Of a stretch of DNA of 64,000 nt, positions 46,890 through 58,257 are shown piece by piece. A program made the translations under genes and the position numbers. The notes below the pieces were generated by a model. That model was not told the origin of the DNA. It searched no databases and saw nothing but the letters and a program-made list of their open reading frames with translations. Where the stretch lies: NCBI GenBank assembly GCA_016271365.2, contig JADMNL010000023.1:607003501-607067500 (forward strand). The letters are read 5' to 3'. This stretch comes from Neoceratodus forsteri (taxonomy: Eukaryota > Chordata > Ceratodontiformes > Ceratodontidae). Positions within the stretch are counted from its first letter, which is position 1; every line of letters begins with the position of its first letter.

Positions 46890-49300
46890 GTAAGGTCATC
46901 AGGAAAATGAGGGTAATGAGTACCAATGCCTGTAGTCTGGGCAACAAGCTCCTGAGCTGGTGGCCTTGATGGAAGCGAGATGCCTGGATATCGTAGCAGT
47001 CACAGAAACATGGTACACAGAGAACCATGACTGGATGTTAACATACCAGGGTACATAACCACAGGAGAGACAGGCAGGGAGAAGAGGGGAGGAGTAGCTC
47101 TCATGTAAAGGAAGGGATAAAAAGCAACTGAACAAAAGAGTAAACAGGGAGGGAGAGGAGGCACTGTGGGTCACCTTGGAGACTGGAAAGGGCACCACAA
47201 TCCGCACAGGGTAGTGTACAGACCCCCATGTCAGGAGAGGAATGGACAAGAATATGATAGAAGGCATTCTTAGAATGGCAGAGAAAGGGAGATACTGTTG
47301 ATGTGAGACCTGAATGCCAGATGTTTACTGGAGCACATTTGCTGCAGCCACATCCAAAAGCAGGGCCATTCTTGATGCCTCACAGGTGGTAGGCCTCAGA
47401 CAGCTAGTTTCGAACTGACTCGTGAGGGAGCAATCTTAGACCTTGTACTCTCAAATGGGGGCAGTGAGAGGATCTCAGATCTAGAAGTGGGTTGCCATCT
47501 GGGAACAAGTGACCATCAAACAGTGTGGTTCACATTAAACTCAGCTACAGAGTCAAGCCATACAAAAGTGAAGGTACTGGACTTCAGGAGGGCTGACTTT
47601 GGCAAGATGGGAGAGTGCCTCAGAAAAGCATTAGCAAACAGGCTAGAAGGAGGTGTGGAGCAACAATGGGGAATCATCAAAACTGCCATCACAGAGAAAC
47701 AAGCCTTTGTGTGAAGCAAATAAACAAATCAAAACGAAAGAAAAGCCACTATGGTTCTCAAAAAGAGGTGGCTGTGAAAGTCAGGAAGAAAAGATAGCAT
47801 TCGAAGTATAAAGAAACACAGAAGGAGCAGGACAGAGAGCTGTACCAGTTAAGGCAGAAGGAAGCAGGAGGGAAGTCAGAATAGCAAAGACCCAAACTGA
47901 GGAAAAGATAGCCAACTCAGTTAAGAAGGGGATAAAAGCTTTTATAGGTACATCAGCGAGCATAGAAAGACAAAGGGAGGGATAGTGAGGCTGAATAGAA
48001 TGAACAGTGGGTGGGCAGAGGGGGAGAGTGAAAAGCAGGATACTGAATGAATATTTTGCTCAGTATTCACAAAAGGGAGAAGTGCCTAATCCAATTAACA
48101 GAAGCACTCTTGATAGGGGGTCGATCCCGTCCTTTCACAGAAGAAAGGGTTCTGCAAGAACTCCTAAAACTGAAGGTGGACAAAGCAATGGGCCTGATGG
48201 AATTCACCCCAGAATTCTAAAAAGAATTAGGGAGAACTAGTGAAACCACTGGCTACTCTTTTTAATAAATCATGGGAGGATGGTGTGGTACCTGAGGACT
48301 GGAGGAAGGCAGATGGATTTCCTTCACAGAAGTGGGACCAAGACAGAGGCAGGAAACTACAGACCTGTCAGTTTGACCTCTGTGGTAGGGAAAGTGATGA
48401 AGTCACTTCTGAAGGAAAGAATAGCTGAGTACCTAGAGGCCAGTGGGGCACAGGACCCAAGGCAGCATGGGTTCACAGCGGGAAGGTCATGTCAGCCGAC
48501 CTAATAGATTTCTTTGACTGGGTGACCAAAGTAGTAGACCAGGAGGGGCTGTGGACATGGCCTACCTAGACTTTAGCAAGGCATTTGACACCGCCCCACA
48601 CAAAAGATTAATAGTCAATTAACCAGCCTGGGAGTGGGTCCCAGGATGGTAGCCAGGTAAAACATTGGCTGGACAACAGGACACAGAAGGTAATTATAAA
48701 TGGAGTCCACTCTGAAGAAGAGGGGTTACTAGTGGGTAACCGAGGGTTCAGTATTGGGTCCAGTCCTTTTAATGTCTTCTACAAGTGACATTGTAGAGGG
48801 ACTGAAGGAAAAGTATGCTCTTTGCAGATAACACAAAGATCTGCAACAGGGTTGACACACAAGGAGGCGTGGAAAGGATGAGAAGGACTTTGCAAGATTG
48901 GAGGAATGGTCAGAAGTATGGCAGCTAGGATTCAATGCAAAGAAGTGCAAAATAATGCACCTGGGAAACAAAACCATGGGGAAGAATACACAATGGGGAG
49001 GTAGTAACAACAACAAAAAGGAAAGGGACCTGGGGTAATCATATCAGATGACCTTAAGGTTAGCAAGCAATGTGAGAAGGCAGTAGGGAGGCTGGGGGTA
49101 TACTGGGATGCATAGGAGAGGCATCAGCAGCAGAAAACAGTAAGTTGTTATCCCTCTGTACAGACAGTTGGTGAGACCCCATCTGGAGTACTGCATCCAG
49201 TTCTGAGACCCCATCTCCACAAGGACATAGACAGGATAGAGGCAGTCCAGAGGAGGGCAACTAAAATGGTGCAGGGTCTGCAAGAGAAGCTGTATGAAGA
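46890..49300 (+). pseudogene. CR1 copy D ORF2, endonuclease plus reverse transcriptase, decayed
   Basis: The endonuclease begins around 46900 (TNACSLGNKL), continues DIVAVTETWYTENHDW (46985-47035) and ends with the SDH motif at about 47510. The GDFN block near 47305 is lost (stop then DLNA). The RT spans about 48150-49310. It keeps GPDGIHPRI, VPEDWRKAD, SLTSVVGKVMKSLLKERIAE and the AFDT block. The YADD-type box is FADN at 48818-48832, which by itself would inactivate polymerisation. The thumb has LVRPHLEYCIQF-like text around 49165-49205. Confidence 0.85.
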
Positions 49301-49800
49301 GAGACTAAAGGAGCTTAATATGTATACCCTTGAGGAAAGAAGGAGAGGGGACATGATAGAAACTTTTAAGTACCTCAGTGGAATCAACAAAGTCCAAGAG
49401 GGTAGCATCTTTCAGAAAAAGAGACATGCAAGAACAAGTGGACTCAATTTAAAGATAGGGGGCAGTTCAGGGCAATGTGAGGAAGTATTATTTCCCAGAG
49501 AGGGTAGTGGATGCATGGAACAGCCTCCTGAGGAGGTTGTGGGGTCTAAAACTGTGGAGAATTCAAGAATGCATCGACAGATATAAGGCAATTCTTGTGG
49601 GGTAGGAAGAAATAGGTTGTTGGTTAACTAGGATCTGCAGCCTATCCATAGGTAGGAAATGGGCAGACTAGATTGGCCAAGCGGTCCTTATCTGCCATCA
49701 AAGTCTATGTTTCTATGTTTACAACCCCAGCTAGTCATACAGTATTGCTGGCTGGATTTCTTCCTGCAGTACTGAATAGAGTAACTTTAAAAGCACTTAG

Positions 49801-52500
49801 CATAGAAACATAGAAGTTGATTTGGCAGATAAGGACCGAAGGCCCATCCAGTCTGCCCATTTCTTTTCTACCTTATAAATGTGCCATCTGCCTTTGCGAT
49901 GTCAGTGACCTATCTATTCATAGTCATTTGTATTGCTCCCTTATGCCTATCCCATGCCTGTTTGAAGCCCTGCACTGTATTCATAGCCACTCTACTTGTG
50001 GTAAGCCATTCCATGCATCTACCACCCTTTCTGTGAAAAGAATTTCCTCACATTCCCCTTAATCGCCTCCTCTAATCTCATGCTGTGTCCTCTTGTCCTG
50101 CTATTTTATATTTAAACATGTTAGATTCTTTCACCTTGTTTATGCCCTTAAGGTGTTTAAATGTCTCGATCATATCACCCTCTCCCTCCTTTGCTCAAGG
50201 GATACATATTGAGCTCCGTTAATCTGTCCTCATATGTCTTCTGATGCAGTCCCTGCACCATTTTGGTTGCCATTCTCTGGACTGCCTCAATTTGTTAATG
50301 TCCTTGTGAAGGTGGCCTCAATACTGCACGCAGTACTCCAGATGGGCCTAACCAATGTCTTGTACAGAGGATTATTACCTCCCTCTTACGACTTGTGATA
50401 CCCCTACTAATACACCCTAACACCCCCTAGCCTTACCTACTGCTTTAGAGGCCTGCTTGATGATTTCAGGTCATCAGTGATGATGATGCCCAAGTCTCTT
50501 TCTTCCTTTGTGACTGCTAGCAACTCCCTCCCAGCCTATAAGTGGCTTCAGGGTTTCTCTTCCCTATGTGCATGATTTTGCACTTCTTTGCATTAAATCC
50601 CAGTTGCCACTCTTCTGACCATTCTGCTAGTTTATCCAGATCTCTTCTCATTCTGCCCACCCCATCTGGATCATCTACTCTGTTGCAGATCTTGGTGTCA
50701 TCTGCAAACAGACAAGCCTTACCTCTAGTCCATCTGCTAGGTCACTAATGAAGATGTTGAATAGGACTGGCCCCAGGACTGATCCCTGAGGTACCCCACT
50801 TGTGACTTGCATCTCTTCTGACTGTATACCATTTACCACCACTCTCTGTTTCTGCCAGTCAACCAGTTTGCCACCCAGTTGACCAACTTCTGACCCACCC
50901 GAGCCTACCTAGCTTATTTATCAATCTTCTATGTGGAACAGTGTCAAAAGCTTTGCTGAAGTCAAGGTGGCGCATCAACTGCTCCCTTGGTCCACCACTC
51001 TGGTTACCCAGTCAAAGAAATCTATGAGATTAGTTTGACAGGACCTTCCTTTGTAAACCCATGCTGTCTTGGATCCTGTGCCCTATGGATTCCAGGTGTT
51101 GCACTATCCTTTCCTTAAGGAGTGCTTCCATAATCTTGCCCACTACTGAGTAAGGCTGACGGTCTGTAGTTCCCCTCCTCCCTGCTACCACTCTTGTGGG
51201 TGGGATCACATGAGCCCTTCTCCAGTCTTCTGGGACCTCTCCTGTGCTCAGAGACTCACTAAACAATTCTGCTAATGGCTCTGCTAGTTCCTCCTTTAGC
51301 TCCTTAAGTACCCTGGGATGTATGCCATCAGGTCCCATTGCCTTATCCACCCTGAGCTTAGCAAGCTCTTGTAGGACTCTTTCTTTGTGAAGGGAGTAGT
51401 GCTCACCTCCCTCCCCTGTGTCCATGATGCTGAGCTGTGGGCCCTGCCCTACCTTCTCTTCAGTGAATACTGAGCAAAAGTATCTATTTAGGATAGATGC
51501 CTTTACAGGGTCCTCCTCCTCACATGCTCCTTTTCTCCATTAAGCTTAGCAATCCCCTCTGGACTTTCTCCTTTCACTAATGTATCTATAGAAAGTCTTG
51601 TCACCTTCTTTTACTGTTTGTGCTAGTGTTTCCTCAGTTTGGGACTTTGCCTGCCTTACTGCCTTACCTGCTTCCCTTAGGGCAGTTGGTATGCCCCCTA
51701 TCTTCATCCCGCTGTGTTCCTTATATTTTCTGAAGGCCAGCCTTTTGGCTCTGACCTTTTCTGCTACTGTATTTGAGAACCAAAGTGGTTTCCTTCTTCT
51801 TTTGCACTTCCTTTTCTGTCTAACACAATGGGATGTTGCTTCAAGTATTGTATCCTTAATGCTTGCCCTTTGCCTGTACCTCCTCACCTGTGTTTCTTTT
51901 TGCCAGGGCTAGCTTAACTCTGTTGGCCATCTTATCAAAGTCAGCTCCTCTGAAGTCCCATATTTTGCCTTGGAATGGGATGATTTAGATGTAGTAGCCA
52001 AATTGAACCATACCATGTGATGGTCACTGGCCCCAGGTGACCTTCTACCTGGAGATCTGTGATCCCTTCTTTGTTAGTCAGTACTAGATCTAGGATAGCC
52101 CTGTCTCTTGTGGGTTGCTGTACCAGTTGTTTGAGGCCCTCCCTGCAGGAATCCACTATGAGTCTAGTTCTGGCAGATGTTCCTGCTGGTATTGACCAAT
52201 CTGTATCTGGCATGTTGAAGTCTCCCATTATCAGAACCTCCCCTTTAGCTGTCATGTTTTGTATATCTTCTAACAGTAATGTGTCTATGTCCTCCTCTGG
52301 TCTGGGGCCTGTAGACAACCCCAGTTCTTATGGCTGTCCCATTTCCTGTTTCCAGGGTGACCCACAGTTCTTCTGGCTCTTATGTGTATTCTGAATTTCT
52401 GTAGCTTTGATATTTTCATTAACATACAGGGCCACTCCTCCCCCTTTTGCACCTCGGTCTCTTCTGAACAATACATAGCCAGGTACTGAAGTCTCCCATA
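49801..52500 (-). mobile_element. CR1 copy E, minus strand, EN and RT, 5'-truncated
   Basis: The minus-strand reading starts in the endonuclease: ETSVPGYVLFRRDRGAKGGG (about 52430-52490), LIMGDFNMPDTDWS (about 52205-52245, GDFN intact), RAILDLVLTNKEGITDLQVE (52040-52100) and then an SDHH block in a shifted frame (about 52010-52030). The RT has DKAMGPDGIHPRVLKELKEE (51290-51350), GEVPEDWRRAHVIPPT, then FADDT intact (about 50695-50715), and a CR1 C-terminus. The tail is at 49801 (CATAGAAACATAGAAG on the plus strand). Fewer breaks per kb than copy C. It lies tail-to-tail with copy D at only about 85 bp distance. Confidence 0.92.
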
Positions 52501-54279
52501 TTAGTAATACAGTGAGGCATGGAACTGTAAATGTTCTGCAGACAAAGAAATATAGAGTAGGTAGTGCATTAGTTTTTGGGTAGGTCTCTAGACTGTGCTG
52601 GCCAGCTGGGGAGCGGGACAACAGCAATACCTGGAAGCTGTGGGCTGGAAGGTAGAATGAGGTCCAAAGTTTTTAAGACAGTTGTCCAACTAAATGCTGA
52701 ACAGAACATCCATGCTGTTTGTTTGGATTCAGGAAGCCCTTAGGCTCCATTTACTTAATAGCTGCAGTAATATTCTCCATCTAGAAACAATTTAAAGCAA
52801 TTGGTGCATTTTGTAAATATTGCAATCCATTTCTAGTTGCCAATACCACATATCCCAGTTGCTCTGTTATGCTGTTTTCTGCTTGAGACCCAACTCAGAC
52901 TGTTTTACTAATGGCATCATCTTCATTAAATACTCTGAGTTGGGACCCAGGGCTGGAAGCAGCACAGCACAGGTCAGCAGCATGATACTTGGAAATTACG
53001 ATAAAGAATTAAAAACGACAGAATGAGCTAGTCTTTTATTACAGTTCAAGTCTTAGTGGGGCTCAGGAGCATTTCTGAAATTAAAATTGTGCTGTCTGGG
53101 CAATGCTCCACTTTTTGCCTTACACTGGGTTCTCAAACATTGTCACATTTATTTTAAATAGCCTCATATAGATGAAGCTACATAAATGAATCCGTGCAAA
53201 GATCCCAATGTTTAAAGCAGATGGGAAGTCTGTGGTTATCAATGCATACAAAGGAAGCAGATGAACTGACAGATGTCCCAGGTTGCTGCCACCTTCATTG
53301 TTACTAATTGGTTCAGCATAACTCTCGATAAACCAAAGTGTTCCTATTTTTTTTTAAACACGTCAATCGAACAGTCTGAGCCTTGGTGTGCTCTTATCAG
53401 CCACGTATATTATAGAGCGGTATAGTGTGATGGGAAAACAGGAATGCATACATTTACAAATATAGAACATTACAAAATAGATTTTGGGGTTTATACTATG
53501 AGTTTCATACACATTGTATTTCAAAGTAATTTACACATGACCATTAACTACTGGTAGCACGTGGACTGTATGCAGACAAAAGCAGCAGTCATTACAGGCA
53601 TAATGTTGTTATACAGCAAAATCACACCCATGAATTAACAAAGTGTGAACTGATTAACTGAGGGTGAGCTGTGAATAACATTTTTCACACCATTGAAATC
53701 TGTGTGTAATAAGGGTCACCAGATGCTGTAAACAATAATCCTTCTCCTCTGTTTTTTAAATGAGATACATTTGAAGGATGTAACTCTTTTCTGTGAAGCA
53801 CTTCTAAAATAAAAAAAAATAGCTATGTGTTTGCAAAATACATTGCTAGCATTTTATCAACAGCAGATAAGGTTGATGAAGATCATGTGTTGTCATTATA
53901 TGTTCCATATTTATGAGCAAAGTTGTCAAATTTAGAAACCTCATCAACAAGTATCAGCTGAGAACTGACATTTCAAGGGACGAATTTACTCATCCATATT
54001 AAAACAGCAGTATAGGTCACAGCAAAAATAGTGTACTTTATTCTATTTTACAGTAGTGTGTCTTTATTGCCTGTCTTTGAGATGCAATGTTTTACATTGC
54101 CAGTCTACAGACTGAACATAATTAAAGGAGAGCACCTTTAAATATGTCTGGCTCCATATTCTCAGCAATACACTTAGCTATTTTAGAATACCCAGGGCCC
54201 CACTCTCAGTCACAGCACAAAATGAGTAGATTTCAGTTCTACTGTTGCTATGTCGCTTGGCAGAAACTTATTTAAGCTA
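52501..54279. other. About 1.8 kb without a recognised feature
   Basis: Unique-looking AT-rich DNA. Short open frames only, with no motif that I recognise. Confidence 0.45.
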
Positions 54280-55530
54280 ATAATACCGAGAGGTGGGCGA
54301 TATTGAGCAATACCGGACTGCCCTAGGGCGTAATGAGGCCCGACGCCGCAGGCGGAGGGCCTTATAGCCCCTGGAAGGTCTTGTATTGCTCATACCACCC
54401 ACCCTCAAGGGTATTATTGCTTAGAAAATGGGCACAGTAAAAGAAATGGCAGAGAAAAAATTGTTAATAAAATAATTAAGTTACATTAAGTTTTGTAATT
54501 AAATAGTTCCTCCGCCTGGCATAATGGCATAATATAGCCCTCTGATCTGCAACTGGTAAGTTTCAGGTCCTTCAGATATGGCGGGCGTCTGCAGTTCATT
54601 TTAAAAGCCAGGGTTGTCACGGAGTATGGCAGCATTACTTCAATCATTTTAAACGCGGAAGTCCTTCAGATATGGCGGCATCTGCAGTTCATTTTAAAAG
54701 CCAGGGGTTGTCACAGAGTATGGCAGCATTACTCAATCATTTAAAACTTCTAAGTGTATACGGCTTTTTTTTCTCATCACGGGGAGATAATGCGGCAGAA
54801 TGTGGGAATAGGTAAGCAAGAGTAGCGCTGCTAGGAAACAGCAGAGGAGGAGATGTGAATGAGAGAAGGCTTTATTTTTATCAGCGATCTGGCAAAGTGT
54901 ACGACTTTTTTTTCATGTCAGTTTGGTTGTCATAGTAACACCCTCACACAGCGCTTTCAGGTAGACACACACGGCTTAAAACAAGTAAGAAGGCTTTTGT
55001 TCCAGTGTGTGTGTGTGTGTGGTTGCAGCGCTGCTTTTTTCCTTTTTTTTTTTGTGTGATATTTCATACAGCGCTGTGCCTGGGAAGATGTTGTGTGTGA
55101 GAGAAACATCAGCGGCAACAAGTGGGCTAATCAGTAGCGGTGCTCAGTGAGAGAACTGGCAAGTACGCTTGAAAGTGGTGCGAGTATTTGTAACGTCGAA
55201 TTACAAGGGGGTTGATGTTTCAGTTTTCTTTTTTGAGGTTTTTATGGTGATGTTTTTGAGTCGTGGGGGATGTGTTGTTAAAGGACCTTGGTAGCAACCC
55301 AGTATCTTTCGCTTAGCGAGAGAAAAAAAATGGTGGTTGTTTGAAACCGAGTGCCCAGTGCTTCAGCCAATGGTGAAGCAGGCTAGGCACAATGATATCG
55401 GAGTGGGCATCAGGCAGGTTAGGGCTGGCACTTTTTATTTGGTGGGCATCTATTGAAAGTTAATGTACCCTGTGGAATGGGTACCAGCCAATCAGATGCC
55501 TCCAAATAAAAAGCCTATTTTCTAAACATA
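54280..55530. mobile_element. Hairpin-ended repeat, copy 1
   Basis: The left part (54280-54418) is a 139-bp palindrome from AATAATACC to GGGTATTATT, with GC-rich inner arms (GAGGCCCGACGCC against GGAGGGCCTTATAGCCC). The right part (55431-55512) is another hairpin with arms CTTTTTATTTGG...CATCT and AGATGCC...CCAAATAAAAAG around GTACCC-GGGTAC. TTAGAAAATGGGC at 54419 and GCCTATTTTCTAA at 55513 are inverted to each other. Both hairpins recur in copy 2 (57.24-60.39 kb) with compensatory changes. No protein was found. The class is unknown; a non-autonomous fold-back DNA transposon is the best guess. Confidence 0.7.
54567..54748 (+). repeat. Tandem duplication, 2 units of about 90 bp
   Basis: GTCCTTCAGATATGGCGG starts at 54567 and again at 54661. 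The two units (54567-54660, 54661-54748) share about 93 percent identity over the whole length, including TCTGCAGTTCATTTTAAAAG and GAGTATGGCAGCATTACT. The second unit is 6 bp shorter. It appears to be a recent duplication inside hairpin repeat copy 1. Confidence 0.92.
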
Positions 55531-55804
55531 AAGAAAGCAGATGACACTGGGGTGGATGAGTAAGCACCTGAGAAAGAGAATGAACACAAATAAAAACTCT
55601 GGGTGTTAGTGGGTGCCACTAAAAGGCTAGGTTGCACCTGAGATCTGGTCACAGCATGGTTTTCAGTGAGGTACAATGTCACACTGTAACCCTGTCATTG
55701 CCTTTAGCACGCTTGCCACACTGACTGGACAGTAATTTAGTTTTAATGTTACACTTGTGGTTAGGAAAGGCCCACTGAGCTGAAGCTCACTTCCAGATCT
55801 GTCT

Positions 55805-55945
55805 TGGGATCACAGGAGGTTAAGAGACTTGCTTATGGTCACAAAGTGTGAGAGCACAGGTTTTAGGAATCAACCTCAGGTCTGTCTGCTGGTTGTGCCA
55901 TGCTCATTCACAACTCATTACTCTAACCTCTAAGCTATGTTGCCA
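55805..55945 (-). repeat. MIR-like or tRNA-derived SINE relic
   Basis: The plus strand reads GGAGGTTAAGAGACTTGCTT, ATGGTCACAAAGTGTGAGAG, then CAACCTCAGGTCTGTCTG and TAACCTCTAAGCTATGTTGCC. In reverse this is a tRNA-like head followed by the MIR core and its TGACCTTGGGCAAGT-type end. Short and diverged. Confidence 0.5.
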
Positions 55946-56514
55946 GAGACATGATCCTCCCTCTCTCCTAGCCCACATACAAATAATGGGAACTGGTGGT
56001 CTGGTGGTTCCACTCTCCATGGCCAGTTGTTCTGATAGTTGTTCTGATAGTGAATTGGAACCCCTCCCTGCTCCCACTGCTCCCACTGCTGTCATTGGCC
56101 CTCATGGTCCAAAGGCACTTGCAGTACATTCCTAACCCCAGCATTCAAAGATTTCCCCTTATCGGTGGCCAGACTTGCACCTACCTTGTTACCTTCTTTT
56201 TTAAAGGAGTAATACAGTCAAAATTTGCACAAACGTATGTTGTGCAGAGTCTTTGATGTCTGTGTGTGTAATCCTGGTGTGTTCTTCCCTTTGTTTTCTA
56301 TTAAGAGTTTTTTCAAAACAGCCTGCTAGTTACAGTATATAGCAGTTTTATGGCTCCTGCGTTCTCCAGCTTAGCAAGCTTTATTGGTCTTCTTTTTACA
56401 ATGCTTCCTGCCCCATGTGACAGTGATGCACCCAGAACCACTCATTCAGCAAGTACTGGAGATAGGAACCAGATGTTCTGGCTTCCACTGAATAGCTCTA
56501 ATTCAATATGTAAT

Positions 56515-56815
56515 CAATAAGACATGATAGGGTGTATGTTAGACAGTTCTAATGAATGGCTGGGGACACAGTGAGACATGAGGCCACAGGCGAATCGTTC
56601 AATCAAAAACAACAAAAGAGACTTGCACTCCAGAGCCAGGGGAATGTACCCTAGTGAAGGTGGCAAATAATGCCAAACCAAAGCACTCTGCAGAACATAT
56701 GTTTCTGCAAACAATAAATGTACTATTCTTTCAAGAAGTAACCAGTGGAGACATAGGAGGCTATGACCAGGCTTACCAGGGTCACCATGTTTTAGTGCAG
56801 CCCTGTAAGCCATTT
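56515..56815 (-). mobile_element. Possible L2-type LINE thumb fragment
   Basis: A 99-codon minus-strand open frame contains LHWLLLERIVHLLFAETYVL, which resembles the L2 wording LHWLPVxxRIxFKLAVLTYK, followed by text compatible with the end of the protein. No catalytic block is included, so the call rests on one short motif. Confidence 0.4.
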
Positions 56816-57009
56816 CATTCTTTGGCCATTCCTCCTTCCTAGCTGCTCAGAAGGCATTTGTAAATGGCTGGGAAGAGGTGGCAACCCCAAATGAGCATAG
56901 CTCAAAGAAGTCACACTGTGAGCATTGGTACTACAGTAAGTAGTTGTAGAGAGATGGCTGCATGGTAGAGAAATGAATTGTTGTGCAGTGCAGACTAGGC
57001 TAGCTCAAT

Positions 57010-57234
57010 CACAGAAGAAACAATTAGTACCACATTCAAGTGCCCTTGCAAAATGGTAACTTCCAGCATCGGTAGCAAACCAAACTGCTAATAGTAAAGT
57101 AATGCGGTACTCCCATCACTGCTCTGCACAGGCACTTCATCAGGGGTCCAGATACAGTATCTGTGAGAAGTGTCTGTGTGATGCAAAATGCTGGGAGTTT
57201 TGTACTGTGTTGCTTCTTTGCTTTACTATGTAAG
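57010..57234 (-). mobile_element. Possible Penelope-like 3' end, minus strand
   Basis: On the minus strand the text reads GGACCCCTGATGAAGTGCCT, followed by GTGCAGAGCAGTGATGGG. CTGATGA followed by AGTGCC is the usual start of a Penelope-like hammerhead region, but the stem II return strand and GAAA are damaged. It directly precedes the left hairpin of repeat copy 2. Confidence 0.42.
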
Positions 57235-58257
57235 CAATAATACCTGACAGGGAGGGCAGTATTGGGCAATACTGGACTGCCCAGGGAGCATATGAGGCCC
57301 AATACTGCAGGTGGAGGGCCTTATAGCCCCAAGAAGGTCTGGTATTGCCCAATACCACTTACCCTGGAGGGTATTATTGCACATAGAAAATGAGTTCAAG
57401 TTAAATTTGTATATAGTAGTTAAATAATATGTAGGAAATAAAAAGAAAAATCTAACATATACAAAAAAAGAAGGTTTATGGTAAAGTAGTCCCTGTGTGG
57501 CATAGTTGCCTTCCCTGCCTGACATGCTTACCAGTAGAGGGCACTGGTATAAGAAACTAGCAGTTACAATTTTAAATGTTAAACCTCTCCTGCTCTTCTT
57601 GGTCTCTTTCTATACCAAGAGTCCGCATTAGAAGTGGGTGCTTGTGTCCTGTTAAGTGCTTTTTTTTTGGTTACTGTACATGTGAAGTCTTGTGATCATG
57701 TGCATCCCCCCTCCCATCAGCTGAATTGGGGCGAAAGTGGTCATGGGACTTTCAGTGACTAGAGATGGAGAAGCCAGAATACTGAGGCTATTTGAAAAAA
57801 AAAAAGTAAGGCTGATAATTGTACATATCTTTTTTCGTATTTCAATTAACAGAGTGGGGAATTGGTCCAGGAGCAACTGCACTTGTTTCTGGAGTTTGAA
57901 TCCTGGGAGGCGGAGGCGCATTGCTGGCTTTCAACAAGTATTAGACCGTCCGGTCTTTGAGGAAGCTGGGATGCGAGTTGCTCCTTTCCATTACATGGTT
58001 CTGCTCTGCTGTTTTAAATGTTCTGCAATTTTGCCTGGGCGCCACCATCTCTGACCTATGGGACTTCACTAGTCTGAGTAAAGAAAAGTTAAGGTATTGA
58101 GAATCAGCAGCAGGCCCGTGGTGAGCAGTCATACTGAGAAGCAACATACAGGAGTGCACTGGAGGTAGATCCAGTGAGCCGGCAGAGAAAGACTAGAGTA
58201 GGGCTACAAAAGCCGATCTGATGGCGTTGACAGTAAGACTTTTTACTTAAAACACAT

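Larger units (their letters stand above)
45700..49717 (+). mobile_element. CR1 copy D, near full length (ORF1, EN, RT), dead
   Basis: This is the most complete CR1 in the window. In order on the plus strand it has an ORF1 with an SGNH-type esterase (46249-46740), an endonuclease starting MSTNACSLGNKLL (46915-46960), an SDH-type C-terminal motif in GCHLGTSDHQTVWFTL (47487-47540), then GPDGIHPRILK (48190-48230), NYRPVSLTSVVGKVMKSLLK, DPRQHGFTAGRSCQ, a DFSKAFDT block (about 48570), and the thumb. It ends with TCTATGTTTCTATG near 49717. The catalytic box reads LFADNTKIC, so the second aspartate is Asn. Frameshifts and stops are many. The start is only approximate. Confidence 0.9.
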
